41,652 bases of DNA, from NCBI GenBank assembly GCA_003427395.1, contig BFEA01000024.1, positions 1,790,041-1,831,692 of the forward strand, in the 5' to 3' direction. Source of the stretch: Chara braunii. Taxonomy: Eukaryota > Streptophyta > Charophyceae > Charales > Characeae. The notes beneath the pieces are model-generated. The model saw only the letters and a list, made by a program, of their open reading frames with translations. It was not told where the DNA came from and did no database searches. The first letter of the stretch is position 1; every line of letters starts with the position of its first letter. This document shows positions 31,064-41,651 of this stretch, in pieces. Made by a program: the position numbers and the translations under genes.

Positions 31064-34000
31064 TTGCCTGAAATGCGAAAAAAGAAAGGACAGTTAATAA
31101 TTGCAGATCTTGAAATAAATCGAGTAAGAGTAGGAGGTATGATAGATAGTGGGTCTACACGCAGTTATATTAGTAAGAAAGGTTTGCAAAAACTACGTCT
31201 TGGGCTTAAGGTTAAAAGGTTAGATGAGCCCATTGTAAGTAAGTTAGCTAATAGTAGTGAAACCATTATGGATCGATACGTCGAGGGGGTTCAGGTATAC
31301 TTCCGGCTAGAGGCAGAGGGGAAGGTGGAACGTGTTCTCCACTCTCTGACCTTCTTGGTGGAGGATAACTTACTCTTTGATGTGTTGCTATGAATGGATT
31401 GGGGTGAGGTTGCGCATGCGGATCTAAAATTGAGAGAGCATGAATGTTGGTTCCCAAGTCCGCAAGGAGGTAAAAAGAAAATTCGCCTCTATCATGAGTC
31501 TGGAAAGGAAAGCAACCTAACTCACTGTTGCATAAGTGCCCTAGCGTTCGCTCGCCACGTAAAGAAACACAACTTGTATGACCAAGTCTTTGTTGCATAT
31601 GTTCGCCCAGTAAAGGAAGGAGAAACTAAGGAAGAAGTCCGGTCTCAAGAGATTGAGAGGATCCTGAACGAGTTCGCAGATGTGGCGGAAGCCCCAAGTG
31701 GTGTGGTAGAAAGACCAATCGGACACCACATTGATATCAGTCCAGGGAGCGCGCCCCCAAAGGGGCCTATCTATCGTATGTCGCCCCAGGAATTAGATGA
31801 ACTGCGAACCCAACTCGATGAGTTGTTGAAAAATGGATGGATAAGACCTAGCTTCTCGCCCTATGGTGCGCCTGTGCTCTTTGTATCTAAGAAGGATGGC
31901 GGCGTTCGCATGTGTATAGACTATAGGCGATTAAATGATATAACAGTAAAGAATGCCGAACCATTACCGCGAATAGATGATTTGTTGGATCGCGTGCAGG
32001 GTAGCAAAATATTTTCACAGATTGATTTGAAATTCGGCTACCATCAGATTGAGGTTGAGCCGGAAGACCAACATAAGACTGCCTTCAGTTCAAGGTATGG
32101 GCATTATGAATTTATAGTTTTGCCCTTTGGTCTCACGAATGCCCCTGCCACATTCCAAAGAACGATGAACGAACTCTTTCGTGAATGGCTTGACAAATTT
32201 GTTGTTATCTATCTAGACGATATTTTGATTTTCAGCAAAGATGAAAAAGAGCATGTTGAGCACCTTCGACTTGTGCTAAATAAGCTAAGAGAAGCAAAAC
32301 TCAAATTAAACCCAAAGAAGTGCGAATGGGCTAAGCGTCAGGTTCTATACCTAGGACATGTGATTGATGGAGATGGGGTCAAACTGGAGGATGCCAAAAT
32401 AGCAGTCATCAGAGATTGGTCGAACCCCCGCACCTTGACTGAGTTGCGGTCGTTCCTTGGGTTAGCCAACTACTATCGTAAGTTTGTAAAACACTTATAG
32501 ATAATAACTGCTCCCCTTCGCAGGTTACTTAAGAAAGAAGTAATTTGGAAGTGGGATTCGGATTGCACGATGTCTTTCAAGCGTCTGAAGAAGTGTTTGA
32601 TCAATTACCCGGTTTTGAAAGTGGCAGACCCTTCATTACCTTTCGTAGTCACGACCGACGCCAGCCAATATGGTATAGGTGTTGTACTCCAGCAAGAGGA
32701 TGGGCATGGATACAGACCTGTAGAGTTTATGTCTTGCCGATTGCCTAATGAGAAAGTGGTCGCTTCGACATATGAAAGAGAGTTATATGCTCTTCGTGAG
32801 GCTCTCAACCATTGGCGACACTATCTTTTGGGAAGACATTTTAAGGTATACTCTGACCATGAGACACTTCGCTGGCTCAAAACGCAGGCTCGAATGATAC
32901 CTAAGTTGATAAGATGGGCTGCGGAGATTGATATGTTTGATTTTGAACTAAAGTCAGTAAAGGGTAAGTATAACGTTGTTGCTGATGCACTAAGTCGTAG
33001 ATCAGACTTTTTCGGTGCTCTTTTGACTTATTTAGATGTGGGTGCTGACCTACAAGAGAAGATTAGGAAGGCGTATTCCTCTGACTCTATGTATGGGACC
33101 ATGATTAAGTGAATGCAAGAAAAACCAGCAGCGTTTCCTGATCATAAAATTACTAAGGGTCTATTGTTCGAATGAACTGATGTAAATGATAGGCTGTGTA
33201 TACCAAATAATGAAGAGATCAAGAGTATGATCTTGGGGGAATGCCATGATACAGAAGGCCATTTTGGGTGGAAAAAGACCTATGGAACTTTGTTGCGTTC
33301 CTACACCTGGCCTCGAATGAAGACAGACTGTATCGCGTATATGCAAGGTTGTCAAGTATAGCAACGAAACAAAAGCACCACGCAATCGCCCCTTGGGCTA
33401 CTTAAACCATTGCCTATTCCTACATGCCTTGGAGACTCTATCTCTATAGATTTCATGGATACTAAGGTGAAAAGCAGAAATGGGAAAACACAAGTAATGG
33501 TCATAGTGGATAGATTCACTAAGTATGCTGTTTTTGTAGCTTTGCCTTCAGAAGCAAAGACTGATTTGGTAATTCGAGAGTTCTTTAACCATTGGGTAAA
33601 AGACTTTGGGCATCCCTTAACTATTGTAAGTGACCGAGATACCAGGTTCACCGGTGAACAATGGCAACAACTGATGAATGTATATGGCTCTAAGTTGACT
33701 ATGTCATCATGTAAACATCCTGAGACTAATGGTCAAACTGAGCAGATGAACAAGATATTGCAATAGACGTTACGCATGTACATTCGTCCCGATCAAATTG
33801 ACTGGGATGAGCATCTTCCTAAGGTTGCTAGTGCCTACAATAACTCTGTACACTTATCTACGTGTAAGACTCCTATGGAGTTACATCTGGGATAGCGTCC
33901 ACGCAGACCCATTGATCGATTGAACCCGGATCAAGTACATAAGCTTCCTATAGGGACTAGTGAATTTGCAGTCCAGTATCAGAAAGACATTGAGAAGGTA

Positions 34001-34537
34001 AAGCAAAACATACTTAAAGCACAACATCAAATGATTGAACAGGCAAATAAGCACAGACGACCATCTCAATTTGTTGTAGGAGATTTGGTTTGGGTGCAAT
34101 CTAAAGAGTTTGCTCCTGAAGAAAACATCTCTCAGAAGTTTTTACCCGCCTACAGAGGACCTTGGCAAGTTTTAGATGTAATTGGAGATGTGGATGGTCC
34201 TTCGTATGTCATTGAGATTCCTCCTCATCTATGTACATATCCAGTGTTCCATGCGTCCAAGCTTTTACCTTGTGTAACAAATGAGCTCTTCCCAAGTCGC
34301 CAATCAGCGATACCTCCAAGTATGGATGGGAAGTATGACGTGGATAAAATTGTTGCAGAAAGTACTTACCACACTGGACGTAGAGGCAGACCACAACGAC
34401 AATATAAGGTGAGGTTTCCATACCAGGATCCTAGTGAAGATCGCTGGTTCACACGAGAAGAGTTATTGGACTCTGCACCTCATATTGTGTCTGCATATGA
34501 AAGCGCAAAAAGAGGGATTCATATCCTTAATAGGTAA
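31064..34537 (+). pseudogene. pol: Element 2 pol: protease, RT, RNase H, integrase and alternative tail, seven stops in one frame
   Basis: Everything is in one frame. Protease: MIDSGSTRSYIS (active-site DSG) then LLFDVLL and [67 protein letters not shown] (catalytic YLDD), FLGLANYYRKFV. RNase H: TTDASQYGIG, YERELYAL, VYSDHETL, VADALSRR. Integrase: HHCC (ECHD, GHFGW, GCQV then a stop in place of a zinc Cys), core IDFMDTK, VSDRDTRFTGEQ, HPETNGQTEQMN, then FVVGDLVWV, YRGPWQVL, and a tail with YKVRFPYQDPSEDRWFTREE instead of a WKGY-type chromodomain. Stops: 31391 TGA, 32498 TAG, 33110 TGA, 33173 TGA, 33359 TAG, 33764 TAG, 33893 TAG. A start at 31064 is not an ATG; pol is expected to be made by frameshifting from gag. 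Confidence 0.93.
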
Positions 34538-34575
34538 ATGATTCTCAGAGGACTTCGAAACTAGGCCGGCGAGAG

Positions 34576-34648
34576 TAAAAGGTCCTTTACCTAATGAAGG
34601 CCTCAGGCCTTGTAAAAGTAAAGCAACGTGAAAGGGTATCTCGCCAGG
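34576..34648 (+). repeat. Partial 3' LTR copy of element 2 (73 bp)
   Basis: TAAAAGGTCCTTTACC...GGGTATCTCGCCAGG matches 26679-26751 at 69 of 73 positions. The bases before it (GGCCGGCGAGAG) are purine-rich and could be the polypurine tract. The same 13-mer AGGCCGGCGAGAG also occurs near 27901 in the leader. The similarity ends abruptly at 34648. Confidence 0.75.
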
Positions 34649-35132
34649 TATAGCATATCAGGAAGTGAAATACACTGAGAGCCTAGGATCTAGCAATGAC
34701 GAAAGTGGCAACAACCAGCAGCATAGGTGCAACATTCACAAGATGTCAATATGGACGATGCAAAGAGTGAACCAATGAGAACTCAACAACAACACATTCG
34801 TATAATTATCATCATGGGCTGGGAAGCAGCACAACGGAAGATTTAGTAATCAAAAGGACACGTGGACCAACAACATGAAAGGGAGAAACTTCGGAAGGGC
34901 AAGACATCAGAAAGATTGCCCTTCCGCTCACACACATGGGGAGAGATCCATAGACATGCGAGAGAGAAGGGGGAGGGACATAGGAGGTAACCAAGTCCAA
35001 CCCAAGTCTGATCTCCGAATGTCGTACACAGTTCGATCCCAATGAAGAGTGCAAGTCCGATCTGAATGTCGTGTCCAATAAGGCAGAATGTCGTGTCCAA
35101 ACAATGTTTGCCGTTACCTCTATCTCTACTCT
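34649..35132. other. No gene recognised
   Basis: Sequence after the 73-bp LTR fragment. Minus-strand open frames here (34812-35264) reflect the neighbouring GAA tract and have no domain. Confidence 0.5.
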
Positions 35133-35141
35133 GAAGAAGAA

Positions 35142-35173
<32 letters not shown>

Positions 35174-35247
35174 ACTTCGGAGGAGGAGGAGGAGAAGAGG
35201 AGAGGAGAAGAAGAAGATGATGAAGAAGAAGAAGAAGAGGAAGAAAG
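35133..35247 (+). repeat. GAA/GGA purine-rich microsatellite
   Basis: Impure AAG/GAA repeat, with GGA and GAT variants. A long purine strand like this can form triplex DNA. Confidence 0.88.
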
Positions 35248-35327
35248 CTAGGCGCTTTCTGCACTTACCTTGCGATGGCTGAACTGCAGATACCGCGGAG
35301 CCAGCTATGGCGCTGGTACAGGTAAGT

Positions 35328-35332
<5 letters not shown>

Positions 35333-35412
<80 letters not shown>
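35333..35412 (+). repeat. (TC)40 microsatellite
   Basis: Eighty bases of uninterrupted TC. Produces artefactual Leu/Ser (plus) and Arg/Glu (minus) open frames. Confidence 0.95.
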
Positions 35413-35414
<2 letters not shown>

Positions 35415-36154
35415 GAACTCCACTACTCTCCTCGGCGCTGGACTCCTCCAGCGTTGTGCCTCATCGCCGATGAATAGCGCAGCTGCAGTCCCAAAATAGC
35501 GCAACCTGTAGTCTCCTCATAGCGCAGCAAGTGAAGTCCTGAACCAGCGTAACGCTGGATTTCCCCTGATACCTTCTGTCCACAACTAGGCATTGGGCCA
35601 GCTTAAGTAGTGTTGGGCCGGACCCAGTGAGACCACGGCCTGCGTTCTGGACTGTGCAGATCGAAACTCCGATCCACGGTCCATATCGTAGGCTTCGAAA
35701 ACTGGTTCAGTCCTTGGCCTAAAACGGCCTGCCTGGGTCCCTACCGGACGTCCAGGCCCTGTCCAGGATTCAATTTCCTGGTACCTGGCTTCACACCGGT
35801 CTTGTGCGGACGTACCCGGCCTCAACGTCGGCCTGGGTCCGAACAGGTCAAAATCTGTTTGAAAACAAAAGAAAAGGTCCAAACGTTTTTCGGAGCTCAG
35901 CCTCTGGGCCTGAATCTGGCCCTGGTCCTAAAACGTGTACCTGGCCACAAAACGGACAACAGTACACCCATTAGAAAAACAGCAACAAATAAATAAATAA
36001 AAGAATATAAAAATAATCTAAAGCTGGCGTTTTTCTGATGCAGGCCCAAGTAAAAATGCCATAGGGCCTTTAGGTTGCGGTGACGCGACCTGGGGGCCCT
36101 ATTCCAACCTCGGGTCCCGTGAGGGGCCCGTGTGTAGGCTTTCAGCATGTAACA
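35413..36154 (-). repeat. 3' LTR of element 3 (right end firm, left end unknown)
   Basis: On the minus strand the LTR begins TGTTACATGCTG at 36154, immediately after the polypurine tract. Its other end lies somewhere between about 35400 and 36000 and cannot be fixed without the 5' copy, which is beyond the window. The interval is rich in CCGG, CCTGG and TGGGCC patterns and contains no supported gene. Confidence 0.55.
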
Positions 36155-36167
36155 CGCCCCCCTCCTT
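36155..36167 (-). promoter_or_regulatory. Polypurine tract of element 3 (plus-strand primer site)
   Basis: On the minus strand AAGGAGGGGGGCG directly precedes the TG that opens the LTR. RNase H leaves this purine tract as primer for the second DNA strand. The pol stop codon TAA (36166-36168) overlaps it by two bases. Confidence 0.85.
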
Positions 36168-37386
36168 ATGAAGACGAGCCGGGGCGCGGGCGAAGCTGGC
36201 GATCCGATGGTGGAATGTAGCGAGGATGGCGAGGAGCTGGAGTGCTCGGCGTAGTCTTCCCTTTGCTAAGGAAGTGTGAGAGAACGGCGGGGGCTGTGGC
36301 CTGCAGTTCCGAACGCGTCAGCCAACGGTCAGCCTTGTGGCTGCAGTAGGAAAAGTGAAGTAGAAACTCTGTTTCTTTGTTGCCATGGCGCCGGTCGGTG
36401 ATGATGTAGCCGGCCTCCTGAAATCCGTCCATGGAAGGAGGGTCCTGCGTACGTCGACTGGGAAACTCGTCGGACTCCGCTGAAACAAAAGGAGCGAGTT
36501 TGGAACAGTGGAAGGTGGCACCGTGATGCGGAATGAAGGCCCCTCAGGATCATCACCAACTGCAGAGAGAATGCGCCAAGGCCCCATCCGCTTGGGAAGG
36601 AGCTTGCGAGAGATGTCTTGCTCAAGGCTGAACTCTGCAGCGGAGACCCAAACCAGATCGCCGACGCGGAACGGGCAAGGAAGGCGATTGCGGTTGGCTT
36701 GACGGCTCATCCGTATTTGCGTCTTTGACATCTGATACCGTGCCTTGACAAGAAGCTCTTGCATGCGACGAAGGAACGCAAGATGGTCGTCGCTCTCGGC
36801 TGTGCGCAACAAAGTGGCGTCCAGCGGCGATGAGATGGGTGAACCATGCTCAAACTCGAATGGCGACATCCCGATAGCCGGATGGATCGATGAGTTGTAA
36901 GCCAACTCAACGTCTGGCAAGCACTCAACCCAATCAACCTGGTCGGGACGGATGAGAGTGCGTAGAAGGACTTGAGCGGTCTGATGCGCCCTTTCCGTTT
37001 GACCATCGGTTTGCGGGTGGCGAGCCGAACTCGGCTTCAAAGATGAGCCCCATCGCTTGACGAGGGCAAACCCAAAAGTCGGAGAGAAAGTGAGTGTCCC
37101 GGTCGCAAACGATCTCCTTGGGGCAGCCCTTTAAGCGAATCCAACCGGTGTATAAGACCTCGGCTAACTCCGGTGCCTTTGCGTGATAGCGACAAGGCAA
37201 AAACATGGCGTACTTGGTGAGGCGGTTGACGACCGTGAGGATCCCATCAACGCCGGTCTTGTGCTTCGGGAAAGGGCCGGTGATATCCATAGCGATCGCT
37301 TTCCGTCGCCCAAGGGGAACTGGTAGTGGGTGTAGCTCGCCGAACGGACGATGGTTGCGTGACTTGCAACGCCGACAGACTCGCAC
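36166..37386 (-). pseudogene. pol: Element 3 pol: integrase and alternative C-terminal tail, frameshifted
   Basis: Three frames must be combined. Frame A (37386-36934) has the zinc CxxC (VCRRCKS), AMDITGPFPKHKTG with the first catalytic Asp, LTVVNRLTKYAMF and IVCDRDTHFLSDF with the second. Frame B (37040-36318) has ARHPQTDGQTERAHQ with the catalytic Glu, YNSSIHPAIGMSPFE, FRVGDLVWVSAAEF, PKRMGPWRIL. Frame C (36432-36166) is the tail, TEFLLHFSYCSHKADRWLT and RSELQATAPAVLSHF, matching the DRWFTREELLDSAP tail of element 2. The HHCC finger begins in the upstream RNase H frame (EFHDAPASGHL) and continues in another frame (FNRTLGRLRQRFYWPDLL). Catalytic residues remain, so inactivation is by indels. 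NRLT replaces the usual DRFT. Confidence 0.85.
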
Positions 37387-38818
37387 GACTCACAATAGCG
37401 GGTGGCGTCCTTGAGAAGGTCGGGCCAATAGAACCGCTGGCGAAGTCGGCCAAGTGTACGGTTGAAACCAAATGTCCGGAGGCGGGCGCATCGTGAAACT
37501 CGCCAAGAAGTCGTGTGCGCAAGTGTGAATCACTCGGCACACAAAGAAGATCCTTACCCCGCGAATGCACAAGTAAGTAGCCCTCTTGGATCCGATAATG
37601 TGAAGGCACCGGGTTCGGAGAGGAGGAATTCGCGTACTTGTCGCAAAAGTGAGGGTCGGCTTGATAGCCGTGGATGAAGCTCTCCCGCAAGTCGTCGTCG
37701 ATCTCGAAGGTAGAGTAGATTGCGGTGCAAAGATCCGATCGCCGTAAGAGGGCGTCCGCAAAACGGTTTGACTTCCCGGGAATGTGATCGGGGAAAAAGT
37801 CAAACTGGTCGATGAAAGCCATCCAACAGGCAATGGTACTGTTAATCGTGTCTTGCAACTTGTAGAATACCAACGGATTGTTATCCGTTACCCATCGGAA
37901 TGCTTTCNGACCAAGGAGGAAATGTCGCCAACGTTTGAGGGCGTGGACGAAGGCAAGAAGCTCCTTCTTCCGTGCGTTGTCGATTGAATGCACATGAGGT
38001 ACTTTCTTGCTAAAGTACTCGACCGGGTGCCAGTCCGTGCCATCGTGCTGCTCAAGGACGGCCCCAATGCCATAGCCCGACGCATCGGTAGTGACGCGCG
38101 TAGCTAGAAGCGGGTCGTAAATATGTAACACCTCGGCGGACAAGAGTGCCGCTTTGAGTGTTTCAAAAGAATGGCGCGCGTCGTCGTCGAAGTCAAAAGG
38201 CCGCTCCTCGCTTTGTAACTTGCTTAGGTTGGCCGCGATATTCGAGTAACCCTTGATGAAGCGCTGATAATAATCGGCCAAGCCGAGGAAGGATCGGACG
38301 TCCGTCACATTCTTCGGCTCGGGCCACTTCTGGATGGCTTGAATCTTGTCCGCCAACGGACGAATGCCTTCCGGAGAGACAAAATGACCCAAGTATTCAA
38401 GCTCTTGCCGGACAAACTCGCATTTGTCGCGGTTAGCTTTGTACCGGGCTGACCGAAAAGTCTCTAGAACACGGCGAAGGTGCTCGAGATGCTCCTCTAG
38501 AGTTCGGCTATAGACGAGGATGTCGTCAAAGTAGACCAAGACGAAGCGGTCCAACATAGCGCGAAACTCGGTGGTCATGGCCGCCTGAAAGGTGGCCGGG
38601 GCATTGGTGAGGCGAAAAGGCATAACTACCCACTCAAAATGCCCATATCGCGTCTTAAATGCGGTTTTGTACCGATCTTGCGGGCGGATGGAAATCTGAT
38701 GGTAGCCTGACTTGAGGTCCAACTTCGAAAAGTACTTGGCGCCGCCCAACCGCTCAAGCAAATCATCGATGCGAGGTAGAGGCCCCGCGTTCTTGATGGT
38801 TTGCGCGTTGAGGCGTCA
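37247..38818 (-). pseudogene. pol: Element 3 pol: reverse transcriptase and RNase H
   Basis: RT starts before the stop at 38816-38818 (CIDY then TGA where CGA Arg is expected, RLNAQTIKNAGPLPRIDD following). Motifs: [28 protein letters not shown] (Gly to Arg in the usual FGLTNAP), LVYFDDILVYS (catalytic YFDD with Phe for the usual Leu), FLGLADYYQRFI. RNase H: TTDASGYGIGAVL, ARKKELLAF, VTDNNPL, and ADALLRR in place of DALSR. An N at 37908 interrupts the sequence in RNase H. After PVEYFSKKV the frame runs on to the integrase zinc finger and then leaves the true frame near 37480. All catalytic Asp/Glu residues are present. Confidence 0.92.
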
Positions 38819-39823
38819 GTAGTCAATGCAAAGTCGAAGGTCCTTGTTCTTCTTCCGAACGAAGAGAACGGGCGCACTGTAAGGTAAGCTGCTAGGGAGG
38901 ATCCATCCCTTGTCAAGTAGATCGTCGAGTTTCGCACGGAGAACCGTGAGCTCCTCCTCGGACATGCGATAAATGCATCCCTTTGGTGGCACGGTGCCGG
39001 CCTCGAGTATGATCTCGTGGGAGATCGGCTGGTCCGGCACTATACCAGAGGGTGTCTCAAAAACATCCGAGAACTCGTCTAACAACCGGGTTACACGGGG
39101 GTCGGAAGACACATCCGTGGACGATGAGTCGGTCGTCGGGACGGTTCGAAGAAAAGCGATGCCAATCTCTTCGACATGCTCGGAACGGCATGTGTCTCGA
39201 AAAGATTTGGCACTCACGACTTGGCACCGAATGGAAGAGCGAGGAGGAGGAATAGTACACGGGACCTCGGCGCCAGTTGCATCACGAATTGTGAGCGTGC
39301 ATCGATGGAAATTGACCGTGTGGTCCGCGCTAGAAAGCCAAGGTATCCCCAAAATGACGTCGAAGTCGGTGTCCAACACGTCAAAAGTGACGGGTTCACA
39401 TGCGTGCGGTGCAAAGTACACAGGGACAGTCGAGATGTGACGGTCTAAAAGCTATTTCGTCTTACCGTCGGCAAGAGCGACCGTCGTCGGATGTGACTTC
39501 CTCCGTACTTGTGCACCAAGGCCAGCCCGAGTCATGAAGGACTGGCTGATGAAGTTGCGAGTTGCGCCGCAATCTAGCAAAGTGTTGCAGGCCGCTTGCC
39601 CAATCTGAATGCGAACAGCAACGGTGCGTTGTTTTCTTCGCACCGTTGCGAGACAAACTCGCGGGCCACCTTGGCAACATAGCCAAGCATGTCCCCCACC
39701 GCGACTTCGTCTACCGTCGGCGAAGTTGGTGGTGCATGGAAGGAAAGATACTCGTGTAAGAGGGTGCATAGTGCTGCGCTTTGCGGCCCCAGAAGGTTGC
39801 CCATCGTAGGGAGAGGAATCCAA
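38816..39823 (-). pseudogene. pol: Element 3 pol: protease and protease-RT linker
   Basis: Retropepsin-like protease with LLDCGATRNFIS: the active site reads D-C-G-A (39563-39574), Cys in place of the usual Ser/Thr. This form is seen in some Ty3/gypsy elements, so it may be native; I cannot tell from one copy. DVILGIPWL follows the usual Asp-rich flap region. A stop (TAG, 39452-39454) lies after DGKTK, where CAG would give Gln. The linker contains DEFSDVFETPSGIVPD and the RT N-terminus with HEIILEAGTVPPKGCIYRM, KLDDLLDKGWI and PYSAPVLFVRKK. The Asp of the catalytic site is kept. Confidence 0.87.
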
Positions 39824-40143
39824 GCGAAGTCCTCGGGCATGAGCAAGTCCAAGACCTCCTCGTTGAACACGCTTGCCGAATCCCTTGATGAAGACGAAGT
39901 GGCGAAAGAACCTTCGGACGGTGAGAAAGCCACACGTGTATCTTGTCGTTGGGAAGCATCCAGTGAAGGAACGAGCCGGGCAGCGAAGTCTTCGAACGAA
40001 AGTGGAAGACTCCCGACATCCGCATATGCCTCGGAAGAAAGGGCGGTCGTGCGCACAACCGCTTTCGATGGCGTCGAGGGAGGTGTCGAGTCACCCTCGG
40101 CGGCGCCTACTTTCCTGAACGGGGTTTCCCCTTGGTGGGGCAA
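39574..40143 (-). pseudogene. Element 3 gag-pol linker frame
   Basis: Open 189 codons between gag and protease, in a third frame. It overlaps the end of gag by 37 bases and the start of the protease frame. Contains Ser/Thr/Pro-rich sequence, FEDFAARLVPSLDAS, and EEVLDLLMPEDFAWIPL. No enzyme motif. It is probably the C-terminal extension of Gag or the N-terminus of Pol, reached by ribosomal frameshifting or separated by indels. Confidence 0.5.
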
Positions 40144-41651
40144 TGTGCAGCATCGTGGATGGTGCTATTGCACCAAAGGCAGTAACGGTACTTGAGTCTC
40201 GTGCGATAGCAATTCGCTGAGAGTTCGTATTGTGCCCAAGGTTCGTCGGCCGCTGATTCGGTGCTCGGTGTAGAGGTGGACTGATTCTTCGTCTTGTCGC
40301 GGCCGTGATTGTTGCGCAGCCGACCACCGTCCCGGGCAGCTGCCAACACTTCACCCTCGTTTGGTGTTGCAGCCTCGGTAGAAGTAATGCAAGCCACCTT
40401 TGGCTTGGGCTGGGTGTTGCTCGTCGTCGCGGAAGATCGGCCGGCGTTGCAGGCTTCTATATTCGTGAGAATGATCCGTAACGTTGTGCTGAAAAGCTTG
40501 TCAGATGTGTCGAGTGTATCTGCAATCTGCGTCAACGCGTTTTGCAGAGCTGGACACGAGCGCATGATAAACAAGTGCTTGATGGCGCGGAATGCGAGCG
40601 GCAGGTCAGGTGTGGAGGCGAGTCTTTGGAACTCGGTAATCCAGTCCTGACTGAGCAGCGTGTTCTGATGGAGCTTGTTGAGCTTGTCCATCGCTTGCAG
40701 GTCGGGCGGCTCCACTTGGAATCGCTTGTGCCAGGCGTCAGTCAACTCCTGCCAAGTGAGCTTGGTGTGCAGTTCCGACACTGCTACGCCGTGGCTGGTC
40801 AAGATGTTGTCCAGCCATGCTTGACATGCACCACCAGATCGGTGGTACAAGCACGGAGGTCGATCGTTGTTCGGGACATGGTGCATGTCGAGCCTGAGAG
40901 TAAACTCGCGCCACCACGGGATCGGTTCCGTCTTGGAATGATCGCAGAAAACCAGAATGTTATCCAGTTTGGGTGGGCGCCGGGAGGATGCGGCCGTGGG
41001 CGTCACGGTGGCAGCAGCCTGGACCTGCGTCTCCAACTGCAAGTTCGTTGCCTGCTGCGACGTCCGGAAATCCTGATGCACACGCTTAATGTTGCTGACG
41101 TCATCCTCCAAGACTTGAACGCGGGTGGTAAGGTTGGAAGGCCCTGCGGCTGCTACAGCAGCTGGCTGTTTCTCCAACGCCTGTAGCCGTGTAAGCATCT
41201 GGTCCACTGTCTGCTGCAGGTGAAGGATTTCCTCCTGCTGCAGAGCGCAGGTGGCCACGAGGTCGTGGGAGACCTGTGCAAGGGCTGACAGCCCTTTCTC
41301 AATCTCCGGGGCCTCGTCTGCAGATGCCATCGCCACCCAATGTGCAGTCTCATCGCCGATCACGGTCTCCCGCGTGAACAGTCGTTCCTGCTGGCGTGAC
41401 CGGTGTTCAGCTGCCGCCTGCAGGTCTGCCTCCTCTTGACGAAGTCGGTCCTGTTCCTCCTTCCGTCGCTTGGCCTCCTCTTCTTGCTCAATCTGACTAC
41501 GTTCCTTGGCCGCGGCGGCGGCCCTATCGTTGGCCTCTTGGACGAATGCCGCCAGGTGTTCCTCGTAGGCCAGGAGGGATTCTCCCGCCTTCCGGTCCAT
41601 GGCCTTGGTCTGTGATCGAGTGAGCAGTGGCATGCACTGTCGTGCCCGCAC
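40107..41651 (-). pseudogene. gag: Element 3 gag, open over the whole visible length
   Basis: 514 open codons, the only long coding region here without an internal stop. Order: an N-terminal stretch, a Glu/Arg/Gln-rich coiled coil (EEAKRRKEEQDRLRQEEADL), a heptad region with LQQTVDQMLTRLQALEKQ, the capsid (IPWWREFTLRLDMHHVP, LTWQELTDAWHKRFQVEPPD, WITEFQRLAS, AIKHLFIMRSC), and the zinc knuckle CLWCNSTIHDAAHC (CX2CX4HX4C) near the end. The start may lie upstream of the window; MPLLTRSQTKAMDRK (41630) is a plausible start. Listed as part of a dead element even though this reading frame is intact. Confidence 0.85.

Larger units (their letters stand above)
26679..34648 (+). mobile_element. Element 2: degenerate Ty3/gypsy retrotransposon
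   Basis: Plus-strand order is candidate 5' LTR, primer-binding site (27855-27866), leader, gag, protease, RT, RNase H, integrase, then a short copy of the LTR start at 34576-34648. Domain order (integrase last) identifies Ty3/gypsy. Gag has one stop and at least two frame changes; pol is in one frame with seven stops. The 73-bp sequence at 26679-26751 recurs at 34576-34648 with four mismatches, but I could not extend the match further, so the 3' LTR appears truncated or replaced. The element cannot move on its own. Confidence 0.82.
36155..41651 (-). mobile_element. Element 3: degenerate Ty3/gypsy retrotransposon, cut by window edge
   Basis: Minus-strand order is gag (41651-40107), a linker frame (40143-39574), protease-RT-RNase H (39823-37247), integrase and alternative tail (37386-36166), polypurine tract and LTR. 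The 5' LTR and primer site lie beyond the right end of the window. The integrase part has several frameshifts. It resembles element 2 more than element 1 in its integrase tail, but its Gag is a different type. Confidence 0.85.

Noticed and set aside
31064-34537. Alternative genetic code in which one stop codon is read as an amino acid
   Set aside because: Both TGA and TAG interrupt this frame, TAA occurs in gag and in other genes here, and the residues replaced differ from site to site. Decay is simpler.
35265-35504. Open frames with Arg-Glu or Leu-Ser runs
   Set aside because: Translations of the (TC)40 microsatellite.
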